From: Pseudomonadota bacterium
GTDB lineage: Bacteria; Pseudomonadota; Gammaproteobacteria; Xanthomonadales; Xanthomonadaceae
Direction of reading: 5' to 3'
Assembly (NCBI GenBank): GCA_018240435.1
Contig: JAFEFT010000024.1
Span: forward strand, 91,210 to 155,209
Length of the DNA: 64,000 nt
The notes under the pieces are model-generated. The model was not told the origin of the DNA, made no database searches, and was given only the letters and a program-made list of their open reading frames with translations. Positions 35,368 to 47,067 of the stretch are shown piece by piece. The position numbers were made by a program, and so were the translations under genes. Positions within the stretch are counted from its first letter, which is position 1; the number at the start of each line of letters is the position of its first letter.

Positions 35368-37232
35368 GCAAGACCCCTCCCGCACAACCGCCGCGCAGCG
35401 AACCCCCGCGCCGTCAGGGTGCGCGCCGCGAGGCGTTGACGATCGGCCTGCGCACGCGCCTGGCGTGGGTCGGCGGCGTGATGGGCCTGGCCGCATTGGC
35501 GCTGGTGGCGCGCGCGGTCGATCTGCAATTCATCGACCGCGACTTCTATCAGGCACAGGGCGATCAGCGCTTCTTGCGCGAAGTGCCGATCGCCACCACC
35601 CGCGGCATGATCACCGACCGCAACGGCGAGCCGCTGGCGATCTCCACGCCGGTCGAGTCGATCTGGGGCAACCCCGAGGAACTGGCCGAACACGCCGACA
35701 AGTACCCGCAGCTGGCCACCGCGCTGGGCATCCCGCTGGCCGATCTGAAGGACAACCTCGACAAGCACGCCGGCAAGGAGTTCGTCTACCTGCGCCGGCA
35801 CATGGATCCGGACTCGGCCGAAGCGGTGGTCGCGCTGGGCATCCCGGGCATCTACGCGCAGCGCGAATACAAGCGCTACTACCCGCTCGGCGAGGTGATG
35901 GCGCACATCCTGGGCTTCACCAACGTCGACGACCACGGCCAGGAAGGCGTCGAGCTGGCCTTCGACGACTGGCTGTCGGGCACCCCCGGCGCCAAGAAGG
36001 TGATCCGCGACCTGCACGGCCGCTTCGTCGAGAACGTCGATCTGGTCAAGCCCGCGGTGCCCGGGCGCGATCTGGCGCTGTCGATCGACCGCCGCCTGCA
36101 ATACCTGTCGTACAAGGAACTGGCCGAGGCGATCCGCAAGAACAAGGCCGAAGCCGGCACCGCCGTGATCATGGATGTGCGCAACGGCGAAATCCTGGCG
36201 ATGGTGAACCTGCCCTCGTACAACCCCAACGCGCGCACCGACAACCGCCCGAGCGCGCACCGCAACCGCGCCGTCACCGACGTCACCGAGCCCGGATCGG
36301 TGATGAAGGCCTTCACCATCGCCTCGGCGCTGGAGACCGGGCTGGTCACCCCGGACACCAAGTTCGACACCAATCCGGGCACGATGGAATTGTCCGGGCA
36401 CACCATCCACGACACCCACAACCACGGTGTCCTCACCGTCACCGGCATCATCACCAAGTCGTCCAACGTCGGCGCCGCCAAGCTGTCGCTGCTGATGTCC
36501 TCGGCACAGATGTACGACGTGTTCACCCGCTTCGGGTTCGGCCATCCGACCGGCAGCGGCTTTCCCGGCGAATCCGGCGGCGTGCTGCCCAACGGCCGGG
36601 TCTGGTCGCAAATCCAGAAGGCGACCATCGCCTATGGCTACGGCGTATCGGTGACGGCGCTGCAGCTGGCGCGCGGTTATGCCGCGATCGGCAACGGCGG
36701 GCGGCTGGTGACGCCGACTTTCGTCAAGGGCGGCGGTGGCCAGGGCAAGGCCGTGCTCGATCCGCACATCGCCAACGAGATCATGGCGATGCTGGAAACC
36801 GTGGTGACCCCGCAGGGCACCGCGCCGCAGGCGGCCGTGCTCGGCTACCGCGTCGCCGGCAAGACCGGCACCGCGCGCTATTCGGGCACGCGCGGCTACA
36901 CCAACATCTACGACAGCGTGTTCGTCGGCCTGGTGCCGGCCAGCCGGCCGCGGCTGGTGATGGTGGTGATGATCCACGACCCGAAGGGCTCGGTGTACTA
37001 CGGCGGTCTGGTGTCGGCGCCGGTGTTCGGGCACGTCATGGATGGCGCCCTGCGGCTGATGGACGTGCCGCCGGACAACATCCAGCAATGGTATGCGGCA
37101 ACGCCGGCCAAGCCTGCCGACAGCGCCGCACCGCTCGAAGGCGATCTGCCGCCGGACGTGGCGGCACCGACGATCGTCACGCCGGTCGATCCGGCGGCGA
37201 AGAAAGACAAGTCCGGGGCCAGGGTGCAATGA
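35364..37232 (+). CDS. ftsI: Peptidoglycan D,D-transpeptidase FtsI (PBP3)
   Basis: A 622-residue class B penicillin-binding protein that cross-links septal peptidoglycan. An N-terminal cytoplasmic tail and one transmembrane helix (about 33-52) precede the pedestal domain and the transpeptidase domain. The active-site motifs are S312-x-x-K315 ('EPGSVMKAF'), SSN (366-368) and KTG (500-502). The C-terminal tail (580-622) is Pro/Ala/Lys-rich and not conserved. The start is ATG 35364; it overlaps ftsL by 4 bp and murE by 4 bp. Confidence 0.97.
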   Translation: MSKTPPAQPPRSEPPRRQGARREALTIGLRTRLAWVGGVMGLAALALVARAVDLQFIDRDFYQAQGDQRFLREVPIATTRGMITDRNGEPLAISTPVESIWGNPEELAEHADKYPQLATALGIPLADLKDNLDKHAGKEFVYLRRHMDPDSAEAVVALGIPGIYAQREYKRYYPLGEVMAHILGFTNVDDHGQEGVELAFDDWLSGTPGAKKVIRDLHGRFVENVDLVKPAVPGRDLALSIDRRLQYLSYKELAEAIRKNKAEAGTAVIMDVRNGEILAMVNLPSYNPNARTDNRPSAHRNRAVTDVTEPGSVMKAFTIASALETGLVTPDTKFDTNPGTMELSGHTIHDTHNHGVLTVTGIITKSSNVGAAKLSLLMSSAQMYDVFTRFGFGHPTGSGFPGESGGVLPNGRVWSQIQKATIAYGYGVSVTALQLARGYAAIGNGGRLVTPTFVKGGGGQGKAVLDPHIANEIMAMLETVVTPQGTAPQAAVLGYRVAGKTGTARYSGTRGYTNIYDSVFVGLVPASRPRLVMVVMIHDPKGSVYYGGLVSAPVFGHVMDGALRLMDVPPDNIQQWYAATPAKPADSAAPLEGDLPPDVAAPTIVTPVDPAAKKDKSGARVQ

Positions 37233-38728
37233 ACGCGGCCACCGCCAACGCGGCGATGAACCTGCGCGAGCTGCTCGCCGGCAGCGGCGCGCTGGCGCCG
37301 ATTGCCGATGTGCAGATCCACGGCCTGACCCAGGACAGCCGCGCCGTGCATTCGCACGATGCCTATTTCGCGCTGGCCGGTGCCAACGCGCATGGCCTGC
37401 GATTTGCCGACGCCGCCCTCGCGGCAGGTGCCAGCGCGATCGTGTTCGATGCGCCCGCCCCGAGCAACATGCGTGTTCCCGATGGCGCAATCGCGGTGCC
37501 GGGCCTGCGCGGCAAGCTCGGCGCGATCGCCGACCGTTTCTACGATCAGCCTTCGCGCGCGCTGACCGTGACCGGCGTCACCGGCACCAACGGCAAGACT
37601 TCGTTCGTGCAATTGCTGACCCAGGCACTGGCCGCCAGCGGCATCGTCGCCGGCAGCATCGGCACCCTCGGTGCCGGCCTGTTCGGGCAGGTCGTCGCCG
37701 GCGAGCGCACCACGCCCGACGTGATCGCCGTGCATCGCCTGCTCGCCGACATGCGCGCGCAAGGTGCCAGCCACGTCGCGATGGAAGTTTCCTCGCATGC
37801 GCTCGATCAGGGCCGGGTCGATGCGGTGGCGTTCGCGGTGGCGGTGTTCACCAACCTCACCCGCGATCACCTCGATTATCACGGCACGATGGCCGCTTAC
37901 GGCGACGCGAAAGCGAAGCTGTTCGCCTGGCCGAGCCTGCGTGCGGCGGTGGTCAACCTCGACGATGCCTTCGGGGTGGATCTGTTCGTCGCGCTGCCGC
38001 AGTCGCTGCGGCGGGTCGGCGTCAGCTCGCGTGGCGGCGACGCGGCGACGCTGCGCGCGCAGGCCATCGCCCTGGACGCCCGCGGCATCGCTTTCGATCT
38101 GCTGATGGGCGGTGCGCGCGCGCGCATCGAATCGTCGCTGCTCGGTCGCTTCAACGTCGACAACCTGCTCGCCGTCGCCGGCGCCCTGCATGCGCTGGAC
38201 TGGACGTTCGCCGCCATCGCCGCCGTCCTGCCGGAATTGCAGCCGGTGAACGGACGCATGAACCGTCTCGGCGGTGACGGCGAGTTGCCGCTGGTGGTGA
38301 TCGATTACGCACACACGCCCGACGCGCTCGAACAAGCGCTGACCAGCCTGCGCGCGCACACCGCCGGCCGGCTGATCTGCGTGTTCGGCTGCGGTGGCGA
38401 GCGCGATCAGGGCAAGCGCGCGGCGATGGGCGAGATCGCCAGCCGCCTCGCCGACTGGGCGATCATCACCGACGACAATCCGCGTGGCGAGGATGGCGAT
38501 GCCATCGTCGCCGACATCCTCGCCGGTTTCGACCGTCTCGACGCCAACATCGAGCGCGATCGTGCCGCCGCCATCGCGATGGCCGTGACCGCCGCCAAGC
38601 CCGGCGATGTCGTGCTGATCGCCGGCAAAGGCCACGAGCCCTATCAGGAAGTGGCTGGCGTGCGCCGTCCGTTCGACGATCTGGCGCACGCCCGCAGCGC
38701 GCTGGCTGCGCGCGGAGGTGCGCGATGA
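37229..38728 (+). CDS. murE: UDP-MurNAc-tripeptide ligase MurE
   Basis: A 499-residue Mur ligase that adds the third residue of the peptide stem. ATP-binding motif '[10 protein letters not shown]' (116-125), carbamylated-lysine region and C-terminal domain are intact. The motif DNPR ('[11 protein letters not shown]') is the one of meso-diaminopimelate-adding enzymes rather than the lysine type, consistent with a Gram-negative stem peptide and with dapF elsewhere in the window. It starts at ATG 37229, overlapping the ftsI stop, and overlaps murF by 4 bp. Confidence 0.96.
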   Translation: MNAATANAAMNLRELLAGSGALAPIADVQIHGLTQDSRAVHSHDAYFALAGANAHGLRFADAALAAGASAIVFDAPAPSNMRVPDGAIAVPGLRGKLGAIADRFYDQPSRALTVTGVTGTNGKTSFVQLLTQALAASGIVAGSIGTLGAGLFGQVVAGERTTPDVIAVHRLLADMRAQGASHVAMEVSSHALDQGRVDAVAFAVAVFTNLTRDHLDYHGTMAAYGDAKAKLFAWPSLRAAVVNLDDAFGVDLFVALPQSLRRVGVSSRGGDAATLRAQAIALDARGIAFDLLMGGARARIESSLLGRFNVDNLLAVAGALHALDWTFAAIAAVLPELQPVNGRMNRLGGDGELPLVVIDYAHTPDALEQALTSLRAHTAGRLICVFGCGGERDQGKRAAMGEIASRLADWAIITDDNPRGEDGDAIVADILAGFDRLDANIERDRAAAIAMAVTAAKPGDVVLIAGKGHEPYQEVAGVRRPFDDLAHARSALAARGGAR

Positions 38729-40116
38729 GGGCGCTGCGCCTGGACCAGATCGCGCGCTGGTGCGAAGCGCGCCTGCTCGGCGGCGACGAAGCGGGAGCGG
38801 CGGTGATTGACGCGGTCGCCACCGACACCCGCACCCTGCGCCGCGACGACGGCCGCCGCGTGCTGTTCGTCGCCCTGCGCGGCGAGCATCACGACGCCCA
38901 CGATCATCTCGACGCCGCCATCGCGGCTGGCGCGGCGGCCTTGCTGGTTTCGCGGGCGACCACCACCGACTGCCCGCAACTGCTGTGCGGCGACACCCTG
39001 CAGGCGCTGGGCGATCTCGCCGCCGGCGTGCAGCAGGGCCGCACCGCCAAGGTGCTGGCGCTGACCGGCAGCAACGGCAAGACCAGCGTCAAGACCTTGC
39101 TGGCCGGCATCTGCGAGCGCGCCGGCAAGACCTTCGCCAATCCCGGCAACCACAACAACGAGATCGGCCTGCCGCTGGCGGTGCTGGCCGCGCCCGAAGA
39201 CGCGCAGTTCGCGATCTACGAGATGGGTACCGGCAAGCCCGGCGACATCGCCTATCTGACCTCGATCGCCCATCCCGACGTGGCGCTGGTCAACAACGTG
39301 ATGCCGGCGCATCTGGAACGCATGGGCAGCCTGCTCGGCGTGGCGCAGACCAAGGGCGCGATTTACGAGGCGTTGGCCGCCGACGGCACCGCGGTGATCA
39401 ACGCCGACGATGCCTTCGCGCCGCATTTCGAAAATCGCGCGCACGGCCACCGCGTCTTGCGCTTCGGGCTGGAAACCAGCGCCGACGTCAGCGCGCATGC
39501 GCTCGTGCCCGCCGCCGACGGCAGCCGCTTCGAGCTGGTCACGCCGATCGGCAAGGTCGCCGTCGCGCTGCCGCTGCCGGGCCGACACAACGTCAGCAAT
39601 GCGCTCGCCGCGGCGACGATGGCGCTGGCCTGCGGCATCGATCTGGAAACGATCGCCGCCGGGCTGAACCACGCCCGCCCGGTGCCGGGGCGGCAGATTG
39701 CGCACACGCTGGGCAACGGCGCGGTGCTGATCGACGACAGCTACAACGCCAATCCCGGCTCGGTCGAGGCGGCGATCGCGGCGCTGGCCGCGGGCGGTGG
39801 CGAGGGCTGGCTGGTGCTGGGCGACATGGCCGAACTGGGCGAAGGCAGCGAAGACCTGCACGCGCAAGTGGGCGCCAGTGCGCGCGCGCGCAAGATCGCC
39901 CGCCTGTACACCCTGGGCAAACTCAGCCGCGCCAGCGCACGGGCGTTCGGCGCCGACGCCCGCCATTTCGATGACCGCGAGGCGCTGATCGCCGCCTTGC
40001 GCGCCGATCTGCACGACGGCGTGCGGGTGCTGGTGAAAGGCTCGCGCTCGAGCGCGATGGACCAGGTCGTCGCCGCGCTGCTGGGCACCACGGCGGAGGT
40101 GGCCAGCCATGCGTGA
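38725..40116 (+). CDS. murF: UDP-MurNAc-pentapeptide synthetase MurF
   Basis: A 463-residue Mur ligase that adds D-Ala-D-Ala to the stem peptide. The ATP motif is '[14 protein letters not shown]' (113-126), with '[11 protein letters not shown]' and the later '[12 protein letters not shown]' typical of MurF. It overlaps murE by 4 bp. Unlike its upstream neighbours it is followed by 98 bp containing a heptamer array before mraY. Together with ddl downstream it completes the pentapeptide. Confidence 0.96.
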   Translation: MRALRLDQIARWCEARLLGGDEAGAAVIDAVATDTRTLRRDDGRRVLFVALRGEHHDAHDHLDAAIAAGAAALLVSRATTTDCPQLLCGDTLQALGDLAAGVQQGRTAKVLALTGSNGKTSVKTLLAGICERAGKTFANPGNHNNEIGLPLAVLAAPEDAQFAIYEMGTGKPGDIAYLTSIAHPDVALVNNVMPAHLERMGSLLGVAQTKGAIYEALAADGTAVINADDAFAPHFENRAHGHRVLRFGLETSADVSAHALVPAADGSRFELVTPIGKVAVALPLPGRHNVSNALAAATMALACGIDLETIAAGLNHARPVPGRQIAHTLGNGAVLIDDSYNANPGSVEAAIAALAAGGGEGWLVLGDMAELGEGSEDLHAQVGASARARKIARLYTLGKLSRASARAFGADARHFDDREALIAALRADLHDGVRVLVKGSRSSAMDQVVAALLGTTAEVASHA

Positions 40117-40164
40117 TTGCACCGTCATCGCCCAGTGGTCTACCGCGGATTGTCCGTTGCTGTT

Positions 40165-40192
40165 CCTGAGTACCGAGTCCCGAGTCCCGAGT
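40165..40192. repeat. Heptamer array (CCCGAGT) between murF and mraY
   Basis: Four units (CCTGAGT, ACCGAGT, CCCGAGT, CCCGAGT) lie in the 98-bp gap between murF and mraY, about 15 bp before the mraY ribosome-binding site. It is one of only two long gaps inside the early cluster. Confidence 0.85.
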
Positions 40193-40214
40193 TCCTCCTC
40201 CGCAGGAGGCCGCC

Positions 40215-41315
40215 ATGCTGCTTGAGCTCACCCGCTGGCTGCACGGCCTGGACAAGGTGCAATTCTTCGCCCTGTTCGCCTACATCACCTTCCGCGGCAT
40301 CATGAGCGCGCTCACCGCGCTCGCCTTCTCGCTGTGGCTGGGCCCGACGATCATCAACCGGCTGGCGCAGCTCAAGGGCGGCCAGCCGATCCGCACCGAC
40401 GGCCCGCAGTCGCATTTTTCCAAGAAGGGCACGCCGACGATGGGCGGCCTGCTGATCCTGACCGCGATCGTGCTGTCCACGCTGTTGTGGGCCGATCTGC
40501 GCAACCGCTACGTGTGGGTGGTGCTGGGCGTGCTGGTGACGTTCGGCGCGATCGGCTGGCAGGACGACTGGATCAAGATCGTCAAGCGCGACCCCAACGG
40601 CATGCGCTCGCGCAGCAAGTACGCGCTGCAATCGATCGTCGGGCTGATCGCCGCGGCGTTGTTGTACTGGATCGCCAAGGACGACCCGGCCTGCGCCGCC
40701 TGCACCACGTTCTATGTGCCGCTGCTGAAGATCGTCGCCATCCCGCTGGGCCTGGGTTTCCTCGCCGTGGCCTACTTCTGGATCGTCGGCTTCTCCAACG
40801 CGGTCAATCTCACCGACGGCCTCGACGGGCTGGCGATCATGCCCTGCGTGCTGGTGGCCTCGGCGCTGGGCGTGTTCGCCTACCTCTCCGGCCATGCCGA
40901 GTTCGCCCGCTACCTGCAGATACCGGCGATCCCCGGCGCCGGCGAGATGGTGATCTTCTGCGCCGCCATCGCCGGCGCCGGGCTGGGCTTTTTGTGGTTC
41001 AACACTTACCCGGCGATGGTGTTCATGGGCGATATCGGTGCGCTCGCGCTCGGCGCGGCGCTGGCGACGGTGGCGGTGATCGTCCGCCAGGAAGTCGTGC
41101 TGGCGATCATGGGCGGCATCTTCGTGATCGAAACGCTGTCGGTGATGATCCAGGTCGCCAGCTTCAAGCTCACCGGCAAGCGCGTGTTCAAGATGGCGCC
41201 GATCCATCACCACTTCGAACTCAAGGGCTGGCCGGAGCCGCGCGTGATCGTGCGCTTCTGGATCATCTCGGTGATGTTGGTCCTCGTCGGCCTCGCAACG
41301 CTGAAGGTGAGGTGA
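40215..41315 (+). CDS. mraY: Phospho-MurNAc-pentapeptide transferase MraY
   Basis: A 366-residue polytopic inner-membrane enzyme with about ten transmembrane segments that makes lipid I. Conserved cytoplasmic loops are visible: '[13 protein letters not shown]', '[11 protein letters not shown]' (catalytic aspartates) and '[15 protein letters not shown]'. The start is ATG 40215 with AGGAGG five bases upstream. ftsW begins 3 bp after its stop; no murD lies between them, unlike E. coli. Confidence 0.97.
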   Translation: MLLELTRWLHGLDKVQFFALFAYITFRGIMSALTALAFSLWLGPTIINRLAQLKGGQPIRTDGPQSHFSKKGTPTMGGLLILTAIVLSTLLWADLRNRYVWVVLGVLVTFGAIGWQDDWIKIVKRDPNGMRSRSKYALQSIVGLIAAALLYWIAKDDPACAACTTFYVPLLKIVAIPLGLGFLAVAYFWIVGFSNAVNLTDGLDGLAIMPCVLVASALGVFAYLSGHAEFARYLQIPAIPGAGEMVIFCAAIAGAGLGFLWFNTYPAMVFMGDIGALALGAALATVAVIVRQEVVLAIMGGIFVIETLSVMIQVASFKLTGKRVFKMAPIHHHFELKGWPEPRVIVRFWIISVMLVLVGLATLKVR

Positions 41316-41318
41316 TCG

Positions 41319-42671
41319 ATGAACATGCCGCAACGCCATCTTCCGATCGAAAACACCGGCGCGTCGCTGCACGGCAGTGGTGGTCAGGCGCTGCGCATCG
41401 AGGCGATCCGTGGCCGCTATGACCCGGTGCTGGCGGTGATCGCGATCCTGATTGCCGGTCTTGGCATCGTCATGGTCGGTTCGAGCTCGATCGCGATGGC
41501 CGAGGGCCTGAAGCTCGGCCCGTTCTACTTTCTCACCCGCCACATCGTGTTCGTGCTGGCCGGGCTGGCCGGGGCGATCGTGCTGATGCGCACCGAGCTG
41601 CGCTGGCTCGAACAGCGCGGTCGCTTCCTGCTGATCCTGTGCTTCCTGCTGCTGGCGGCGGTGTACCTGCCCGGCGTCGGGCGCACGGTGAACGGTGCCA
41701 AGCGCTGGCTGAATCTGGGCGTATCCAATTTTCAGGCGGTCGAAGCAGTCAAGCCGATGTTGATCATCTGGCTGTCGAGCTATCTGGTGCGCTATCGCGA
41801 CGAGATCGGGCGCGCCTGGTGGCCGATGCTCAAGCCGGTCGGCATCGCCGTGGTGCTGGTGGCGATGCTGCTGGCGCAACCCGACTTCGGCTCGGCCTCG
41901 CTGATCCTCGCCGTCACCGGCGGCATGCTGCTGCTCGGCGGGGCCAGCCTGTGGCGCCTGTTCGGCCCGGTCGTGCTCGGCTTGCCGGTGCTGGGCGTGG
42001 TGGCGATGTCCGAGGCCTACCGCGTGCGCCGCCTGACCTCGTTCCTCAACCCCTGGGCCGATCCGTTCAAGGACGGCTTCCAGCTGTCGCAGGCCTTGAT
42101 CGCGATCGGTCGCGGGCAATGGCTCGGCGTCGGCCTCGGCGGCAGCGTGCAGAAGCTGTTCTATCTGCCCGAGGCGCACACCGACTTCATCCTCGCGGTG
42201 ATCGCCGAAGAGCTGGGCTTCGTCGGCGTGCTGGCGGTGGTGTTGCTGTACGCGGCCTTCTTCGCGCGCTGCATGCAGCTGGGCCTGCGCGCGGCAGCGG
42301 TCGGTCGCCATTTCGCCGCCAACTGTGCGTTCGGCATCGGCCTGTGGTTCTCGTTGCAGGCGCTGGTGTCGGTCGGCGTGAACCTGGGCCTGCTGCCAAC
42401 CAAGGGCCTGACCTTGCCGATGATTTCCTACGGCGGCTCGTCGGTGCTGACCTCGGTGGCGGTGATCGGCCTGTTGCTGCGGATCAGCTACGAAGTCGAT
42501 CGCGCGCAGCGGCAGATGGCGCGGGCGCGCGAGAACGTCGCCGATGCAGCCGACGAACCGGTCGTCGGCGAGCGCAAGCAGGCCGCGCCGGCGCCGGCCA
42601 ACGCGCGTCCGGCACCGCGTCCGATCCTGCCGCGCGAGCGCATCGAGCCGCGCATCGGAGAAAAGGCTTGA
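41319..42671 (+). CDS. ftsW: Peptidoglycan glycosyltransferase FtsW
   Basis: A 450-residue SEDS-family polytopic membrane protein that polymerises septal glycan together with FtsI. About ten transmembrane helices begin near residue 32 ('[18 protein letters not shown]'); conserved motifs include '[10 protein letters not shown]' and '[15 protein letters not shown]', with '[12 protein letters not shown]' near the C-terminus. A basic, disordered tail of 60 residues follows. The start ATG 41319 lies 3 bp after mraY. Its stop overlaps the probable TTG start of murG. Confidence 0.96.
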   Translation: MNMPQRHLPIENTGASLHGSGGQALRIEAIRGRYDPVLAVIAILIAGLGIVMVGSSSIAMAEGLKLGPFYFLTRHIVFVLAGLAGAIVLMRTELRWLEQRGRFLLILCFLLLAAVYLPGVGRTVNGAKRWLNLGVSNFQAVEAVKPMLIIWLSSYLVRYRDEIGRAWWPMLKPVGIAVVLVAMLLAQPDFGSASLILAVTGGMLLLGGASLWRLFGPVVLGLPVLGVVAMSEAYRVRRLTSFLNPWADPFKDGFQLSQALIAIGRGQWLGVGLGGSVQKLFYLPEAHTDFILAVIAEELGFVGVLAVVLLYAAFFARCMQLGLRAAAVGRHFAANCAFGIGLWFSLQALVSVGVNLGLLPTKGLTLPMISYGGSSVLTSVAVIGLLLRISYEVDRAQRQMARARENVADAADEPVVGERKQAAPAPANARPAPRPILPRERIEPRIGEKA

Positions 42672-43768
42672 GCGCGAGCCTGGCCAGCGTGAACGCGCGT
42701 CCGGTGATGATCCTCGCCGGCGGTACCGGCGGGCATATCTTCCCCGGTATCGCGGTCGCGCACGCCTTGCGTGAGCGCGACGTGCCGGTGGTGTGGATGG
42801 GCTCGGCCGGCGGCATGGAGACGCGGCTGGTGCCCGCCCAGCAGATCGCCATCGATACCTTGAAGATCGGCGGCCTGCGCGGCAAGGGCGCGCTGGCCTT
42901 GCTCACCGCGCCGTTCCGGCTGGCGCGGGCGTTGGCCGATGCGATCGCCATCGTCCGCCGGCAGCGGCCGCGCAGCGTGTTGAGCATGGGCGGTTTCGCC
43001 GCCGGCCCGGGCGGGATCGCGGCGTGGCTGCTGCGGCGGCCGTTGATCGTGCACGAGGCCAATCGTGCGCCGGGCTTCACCAATCGCGTGCTGGCGAAGT
43101 TCGCCCGTCGCGTGCTGTGCGGGTTTCCCGGCAGCGGTCTGGGTGCGGCGGCGCAGACGGTCGGCAACCCGGTGCGCGCCGAAGTGGCGGCACTGCCGGT
43201 TCCGGCGCAACGTTTTGCCGGGCGCAGTGAAACCCTGCGCCTGCTCGTGCTCGGCGGCAGCCAGGGCGCGCGCGCGCTCAACACCACCGTGCCGGCGGCG
43301 TTGGCGACCTTGACCGATCGCGTCGTCCAGGTGCGCCATCAATGCGGGCAGACGCTGCTGGCCGAAGCGCAGGCGGCATACGCGCAGGCGGGTGTTTCGG
43401 CATCGATCGAGCCGTTCATCCAGGACATGGCCGGCGCCTACGGCTGGGCCGATCTGGTGATCTGCCGCGCCGGCGCGATGACCCTGGCCGAGCTGTGCGC
43501 GGCCGGCGTCGGCGCGCTGCTGGTGCCGTTCCCGGCGGCGGTGGACGACCACCAGACTCGCAACGCCGAATACCTGGTCGAACGCGGTGCGGCGCGCCTG
43601 CTGCCGCAGCACGAGGATCTGCAAAACCGCCTGTGCGCCAGCCTGCGCGAGCTGCTGACGCCCGATCGGGCGGCGCTGCGGGCGATGGCGGAAAACGCGC
43701 GCGCGGCGGCGCTGCCGGAAGCGACCACCACCGTCGCCGGCATCTGCATCGAGGAGGCGCGGGCATGA
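42668..43768 (+). CDS. murG: UDP-GlcNAc:lipid I transferase MurG
   Basis: A 366-residue GT28 glycosyltransferase converting lipid I to lipid II at the inner membrane. Motifs: '[18 protein letters not shown]' (two G-loops), '[12 protein letters not shown]', '[12 protein letters not shown]' and '[16 protein letters not shown]'. The frame has no ATG at the right place: TTG 42668, overlapping the ftsW stop and seven bases after GGAG, is the best start; GTG 42689 is an alternative that leaves seven fewer residues. It overlaps murC by 4 bp. Confidence 0.95.
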   Translation: MSASLASVNARPVMILAGGTGGHIFPGIAVAHALRERDVPVVWMGSAGGMETRLVPAQQIAIDTLKIGGLRGKGALALLTAPFRLARALADAIAIVRRQRPRSVLSMGGFAAGPGGIAAWLLRRPLIVHEANRAPGFTNRVLAKFARRVLCGFPGSGLGAAAQTVGNPVRAEVAALPVPAQRFAGRSETLRLLVLGGSQGARALNTTVPAALATLTDRVVQVRHQCGQTLLAEAQAAYAQAGVSASIEPFIQDMAGAYGWADLVICRAGAMTLAELCAAGVGALLVPFPAAVDDHQTRNAEYLVERGAARLLPQHEDLQNRLCASLRELLTPDRAALRAMAENARAAALPEATTTVAGICIEEARA

Positions 43769-45186
43769 ACCGGCGCCCACTGCTCTCGGATGACAGCGCG
43801 CGCAGCGCCGCCCGCGTCCATTTCGTCGGCATCGGCGGCGCCGGCATGAGCGGCATCGCCGAGGTACTGCTCACCCTCGGCTATGAAGTCTCCGGCTCCG
43901 ATGCCGTCGATTCGGCGACGACGCGGCGGCTGGCAGCGCTGGGCGCGAGCATCCATCACGGCCATTCCGGCACCCATGTCGAAGGCGCCGACGCCATCGT
44001 CGTCTCCAGCGCGATCGCCCTGGACAACCCCGAGCGGGTGGCGGCGCGGGCGCAGCGCATCCCGGTGGTGCCGCGCGCCGAGATGCTGGCCGAGTTGATG
44101 CGCTTTCGCCGCGGTATCGCGGTCGCCGGCACTCACGGCAAAACCACCACCACCTCGCTGGTGGCGAGCGTGTTGTCGGAAGGCGGCATGGACCCGACCT
44201 TCGTGATCGGCGGCCAGCTGCTTGCCGCCGGTGCCAACGCCCGCCTCGGCCAAGGCCGCTGGCTGGTCGCCGAGGCCGACGAGAGCGACGGCAGCTTCCT
44301 GCGCCTGAACCCGCAGATCGCGGTGGTCACCAACATCGACGCCGATCATCTGGAGAACTACGGCGGCGACTTCAACCGCGTCCGCGCCGCCTTCTCCGAG
44401 TTCCTGCACCGACTGCCGTTCTACGGGCTGGCGGTGCTGTGCATCGACGATCCGGAAGTGGCGGCGCTGGCAGCGACGATGCCGCGGCACATCCTCGGCT
44501 ATGGTTTTTCCGATACCGCCGACGTGCGCGCCAGCGACGTCGTCCAGGACGGCGGCCGCACCCGCTTCACCCTGCATCTGCCCGGCGCCGCGCCGCAATC
44601 GGTGCTGCTCAACCTGCCCGGCCGCCACAACGTGCTCAACGCCCTGGCGGCGGCAGCGATCGGCAGCGAACTGGATATCTCGCCCGAGGTCATCGCCGCG
44701 GCGCTGGAGAAGTTTCGCGGTGTCGGCCGGCGCTTCAACCAGCTCGGCGAGCTCGACTTCGGCCGCGGCAAGGCGCTGCTGGTCGACGACTACGGCCATC
44801 ATCCGCGCGAGCTGCAGGCGGTGTTCGACGCCGCCCGCGCGGGCTGGCCGCAGCGGCGGCTGGTGGTGGCCTTCCAGCCGCACCGCTACAGCCGCACCCG
44901 CGACCTGCTCGACGAGTTCGCACAGGTGCTTTCGGGCGTCGATGCGCTGCTGCTGACCGATGTCTACGCCGCCGGCGAGACCGCCATCGTCGGTGCCGAC
45001 GCCAAGGCGCTGGCGCGCGCCATCCGCGCCCGCGGCCGCATCGATCCGGTGCTGGTCGGGCCGGTGCGCGAATTGCCGGCGTTGCTGCCCGACGTGCTCG
45101 CCGACGGCGACCTGCTGCTGCTGCTCGGTGCCGGCGATATCGGCCATGTCGCCCAGGAACTGGCAGCGCAAGGAGGCAAGCCATGA
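43765..45186 (+). CDS. murC: UDP-MurNAc-L-alanine ligase MurC
   Basis: A 473-residue Mur ligase that adds the first residue, L-alanine. Rossmann start '[19 protein letters not shown]', ATP motif '[13 protein letters not shown]' (120-132) and '[19 protein letters not shown]' near the C-terminus are diagnostic. The start is ATG 43765, overlapping murG. It overlaps ddl by 4 bp. murB, which sits after murC in some relatives, is absent here. Confidence 0.97.
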   Translation: MNRRPLLSDDSARSAARVHFVGIGGAGMSGIAEVLLTLGYEVSGSDAVDSATTRRLAALGASIHHGHSGTHVEGADAIVVSSAIALDNPERVAARAQRIPVVPRAEMLAELMRFRRGIAVAGTHGKTTTTSLVASVLSEGGMDPTFVIGGQLLAAGANARLGQGRWLVAEADESDGSFLRLNPQIAVVTNIDADHLENYGGDFNRVRAAFSEFLHRLPFYGLAVLCIDDPEVAALAATMPRHILGYGFSDTADVRASDVVQDGGRTRFTLHLPGAAPQSVLLNLPGRHNVLNALAAAAIGSELDISPEVIAAALEKFRGVGRRFNQLGELDFGRGKALLVDDYGHHPRELQAVFDAARAGWPQRRLVVAFQPHRYSRTRDLLDEFAQVLSGVDALLLTDVYAAGETAIVGADAKALARAIRARGRIDPVLVGPVRELPALLPDVLADGDLLLLLGAGDIGHVAQELAAQGGKP

Positions 45187-46115
45187 CCCACGTCGACGAT
45201 CCGCGCGCCTTCGGCCGCGTCGCCGTGCTGCTGGGCGGCACCTCGTCCGAGCGCGAGGTGTCGCTGAACTCGGGCAGCAACGTGCTCGATGCGCTGCGCG
45301 CGCGCGGCGTCGACGCGCAGCCGGTCGATGGCATCCCGGCACTGCTGGTCGCGCTGCGCGAAGGCCGCTTCGACCGCGTGTTCAACATCCTGCATGGCGG
45401 CGATGGCGAGAACGGCGTGCTGCAAGGCGCGCTCGCCGCGCTGGGGGTGCCGCACACCGGCTCGGGCGTGCTCGGCTCGGCGTTGACGCTGGACAAGATC
45501 CGCACCAAGCAGGTGTGGCTGGCGGCGGGGCTGCCGACGCCGCGTTTTGCCCGCCTCGTGGTGGGCGCGGACGTGCGCGCGGCGGCGGCACGCCTTGGTT
45601 TGCCGGTGATCGTCAAACCCTCCTGCGAAGGCTCCAGCGTCGGTGTCAGCCGGGTGTTCGCCGAGGCCGATCTGGACGCGGCGGTCGAACTGGCGGCGCG
45701 CTACCAGGGCGAGCTGCTGATGGAGGAATTGATCGAAGGCCAGGAGCTGACGGTGGCCGTGCTCGGCGGCGTCGCGCTGCCGTCGATCCGCATCGTGCCC
45801 AAGGGCGAGTACTACGACTACCACGCCAAATACGTCGCCGAGGACACGCAATACCTGTGCCCGGGCCTGGACGGCGAGCCCGAACAGCAGATCGGCAAGT
45901 TGGCCGAGCAGGCCTTCAAGGCCGCTGCCTGCTCGGGCTGGGCACGGGTGGACGTGATGCGTGACCGCAAGGGCGATTTCTGGCTGCTGGAGGTCAACAC
46001 CGCGCCGGGCATGACCAGCCATTCACTGGTGCCCAAGGCCGCCGCCCAAGTCGGCATCGATTTCCCGAGCCTGTGCTGGCGGATCCTGGAAACCTCGCTG
46101 GAGTGCGCGAAATGA
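45183..46115 (+). CDS. ddl: D-alanine--D-alanine ligase
   Basis: A 310-residue ATP-grasp ligase that makes D-Ala-D-Ala, the substrate of MurF. Motifs: '[19 protein letters not shown]', '[16 protein letters not shown]', '[15 protein letters not shown]' and the metal/substrate region '[20 protein letters not shown]'. The length matches DdlB. The start ATG 45183 overlaps the murC stop. A 187-bp gap follows before ftsQ, the longest interruption inside this tightly overlapping cluster. Confidence 0.97.
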   Translation: MTHVDDPRAFGRVAVLLGGTSSEREVSLNSGSNVLDALRARGVDAQPVDGIPALLVALREGRFDRVFNILHGGDGENGVLQGALAALGVPHTGSGVLGSALTLDKIRTKQVWLAAGLPTPRFARLVVGADVRAAAARLGLPVIVKPSCEGSSVGVSRVFAEADLDAAVELAARYQGELLMEELIEGQELTVAVLGGVALPSIRIVPKGEYYDYHAKYVAEDTQYLCPGLDGEPEQQIGKLAEQAFKAAACSGWARVDVMRDRKGDFWLLEVNTAPGMTSHSLVPKAAAQVGIDFPSLCWRILETSLECAK

Positions 46116-46302
46116 GGTATTGCGCGCCAACGGGACTGGGCAAAACCGTGGCGTTGCCGCGCGCGGCCGCCTTGCTCGGCCGATTCCCGATTACGAGCTG
46201 CGTCCGCAGCTCGCCCTTGGGGCCGGCTTCGCCGTTCGCTCCGGCATCCTGCCTTCGCAGTCCCGATTCCCGATTCCCGGCGCATGCCCAAGGCGGTGGC
46301 GC
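46116..46302. other. 187-bp insertion between ddl and ftsQ
   Basis: No gene is visible. The gap contains GATTCCC heptamers (46179-46192 and 46258-46280) of the same repeat family found at other gene borders, while all surrounding dcw genes overlap or almost touch. The frame of ftsQ stays open through it, but without a start that makes sense. Confidence 0.5.
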
Positions 46303-47067
46303 GTGAACCTGCTCATCCGCCTGCTGGCATGGACACTGGCGATCGCGATGATCGTCACCCCGGCGATGATGGTGCTCAACGGCCGTCACGCCGGCGACCA
46401 CTGGCCGTTGCGCCGGCTGGAAGTGAGCGGGCCGTTCGTGCGCGTCAGCGCCGAGCAGGTGCGGGCCGTGGTGTTGCCGCAGGCCAGGGCCGGCTTCTTT
46501 GGCGTCCGCATGGAAGCCATCCGCGATGCGGTCGCGGCGATGCCGTGGGTCGAGCACGTCGAGGTTCGCAAGCGCTGGCCCGATCAGCTCGTCGTCCACC
46601 TCAGCGAGCACCACGCCTTCGCCCGCTGGGGCCAGGACAAGCTGCTGTCCGATCACGGCCGGGTGTTCTCGGCGCCGGGCAGTCCCGATCTGGCCAGCCT
46701 GCCGGCGTTGGCAGGGCCCGATGGACGTTCGACCGACGTGGTCGCGCTGTACAACCAGATCGTGCCGCTGTTCGCCGGCACCGGCGCCAAGGTGCTGGGC
46801 GTGAGCCTGTCCGATCGCGACAGCTGGACGGTGCATCTGGGCAACGGCGTCGACGTCGTGGTCGGCCGCAACGATGCGCTGGCGCGCCTGCAACGTTTCG
46901 CGCACCTGCTGCCGCGCCTGCTGGCGACCCGCCAGGGTTCGACCCTGCTGCGCGCCGATCTTCGCTACACCAACGGTTTTGCCCTGAGCTGGCAGGACCC
47001 GGCCCCGACCCGACCCGCCGGCGGCAAGCGTTCGGCGGGCGACAAGAAGCCACAGGCACGTACATGA
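46303..47067 (+). CDS. ftsQ: Cell division protein FtsQ
   Basis: A 254-residue single-pass inner-membrane protein: a short cytoplasmic N-terminus, one transmembrane helix (about 7-25, 'AWTLAIAMIVTPAMMVL'), a periplasmic POTRA domain ('LRRLEVSGPFVRVSAEQV') and a beta domain. FtsQ recruits FtsL and FtsB to the septum. The first ATG upstream (46120) would give a non-conserved, repeat-derived N-terminus; the GTG at 46303, with an AAGGCGG upstream, places the transmembrane helix correctly. It overlaps ftsA by 4 bp. Confidence 0.93.
   Translation: MNLLIRLLAWTLAIAMIVTPAMMVLNGRHAGDHWPLRRLEVSGPFVRVSAEQVRAVVLPQARAGFFGVRMEAIRDAVAAMPWVEHVEVRKRWPDQLVVHLSEHHAFARWGQDKLLSDHGRVFSAPGSPDLASLPALAGPDGRSTDVVALYNQIVPLFAGTGAKVLGVSLSDRDSWTVHLGNGVDVVVGRNDALARLQRFAHLLPRLLATRQGSTLLRADLRYTNGFALSWQDPAPTRPAGGKRSAGDKKPQART

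Noticed and set aside
46120-46302. 61-residue N-terminal extension of FtsQ
   Set aside because: It is translated from repeat-containing intergenic sequence and would put the membrane helix far from the N-terminus.
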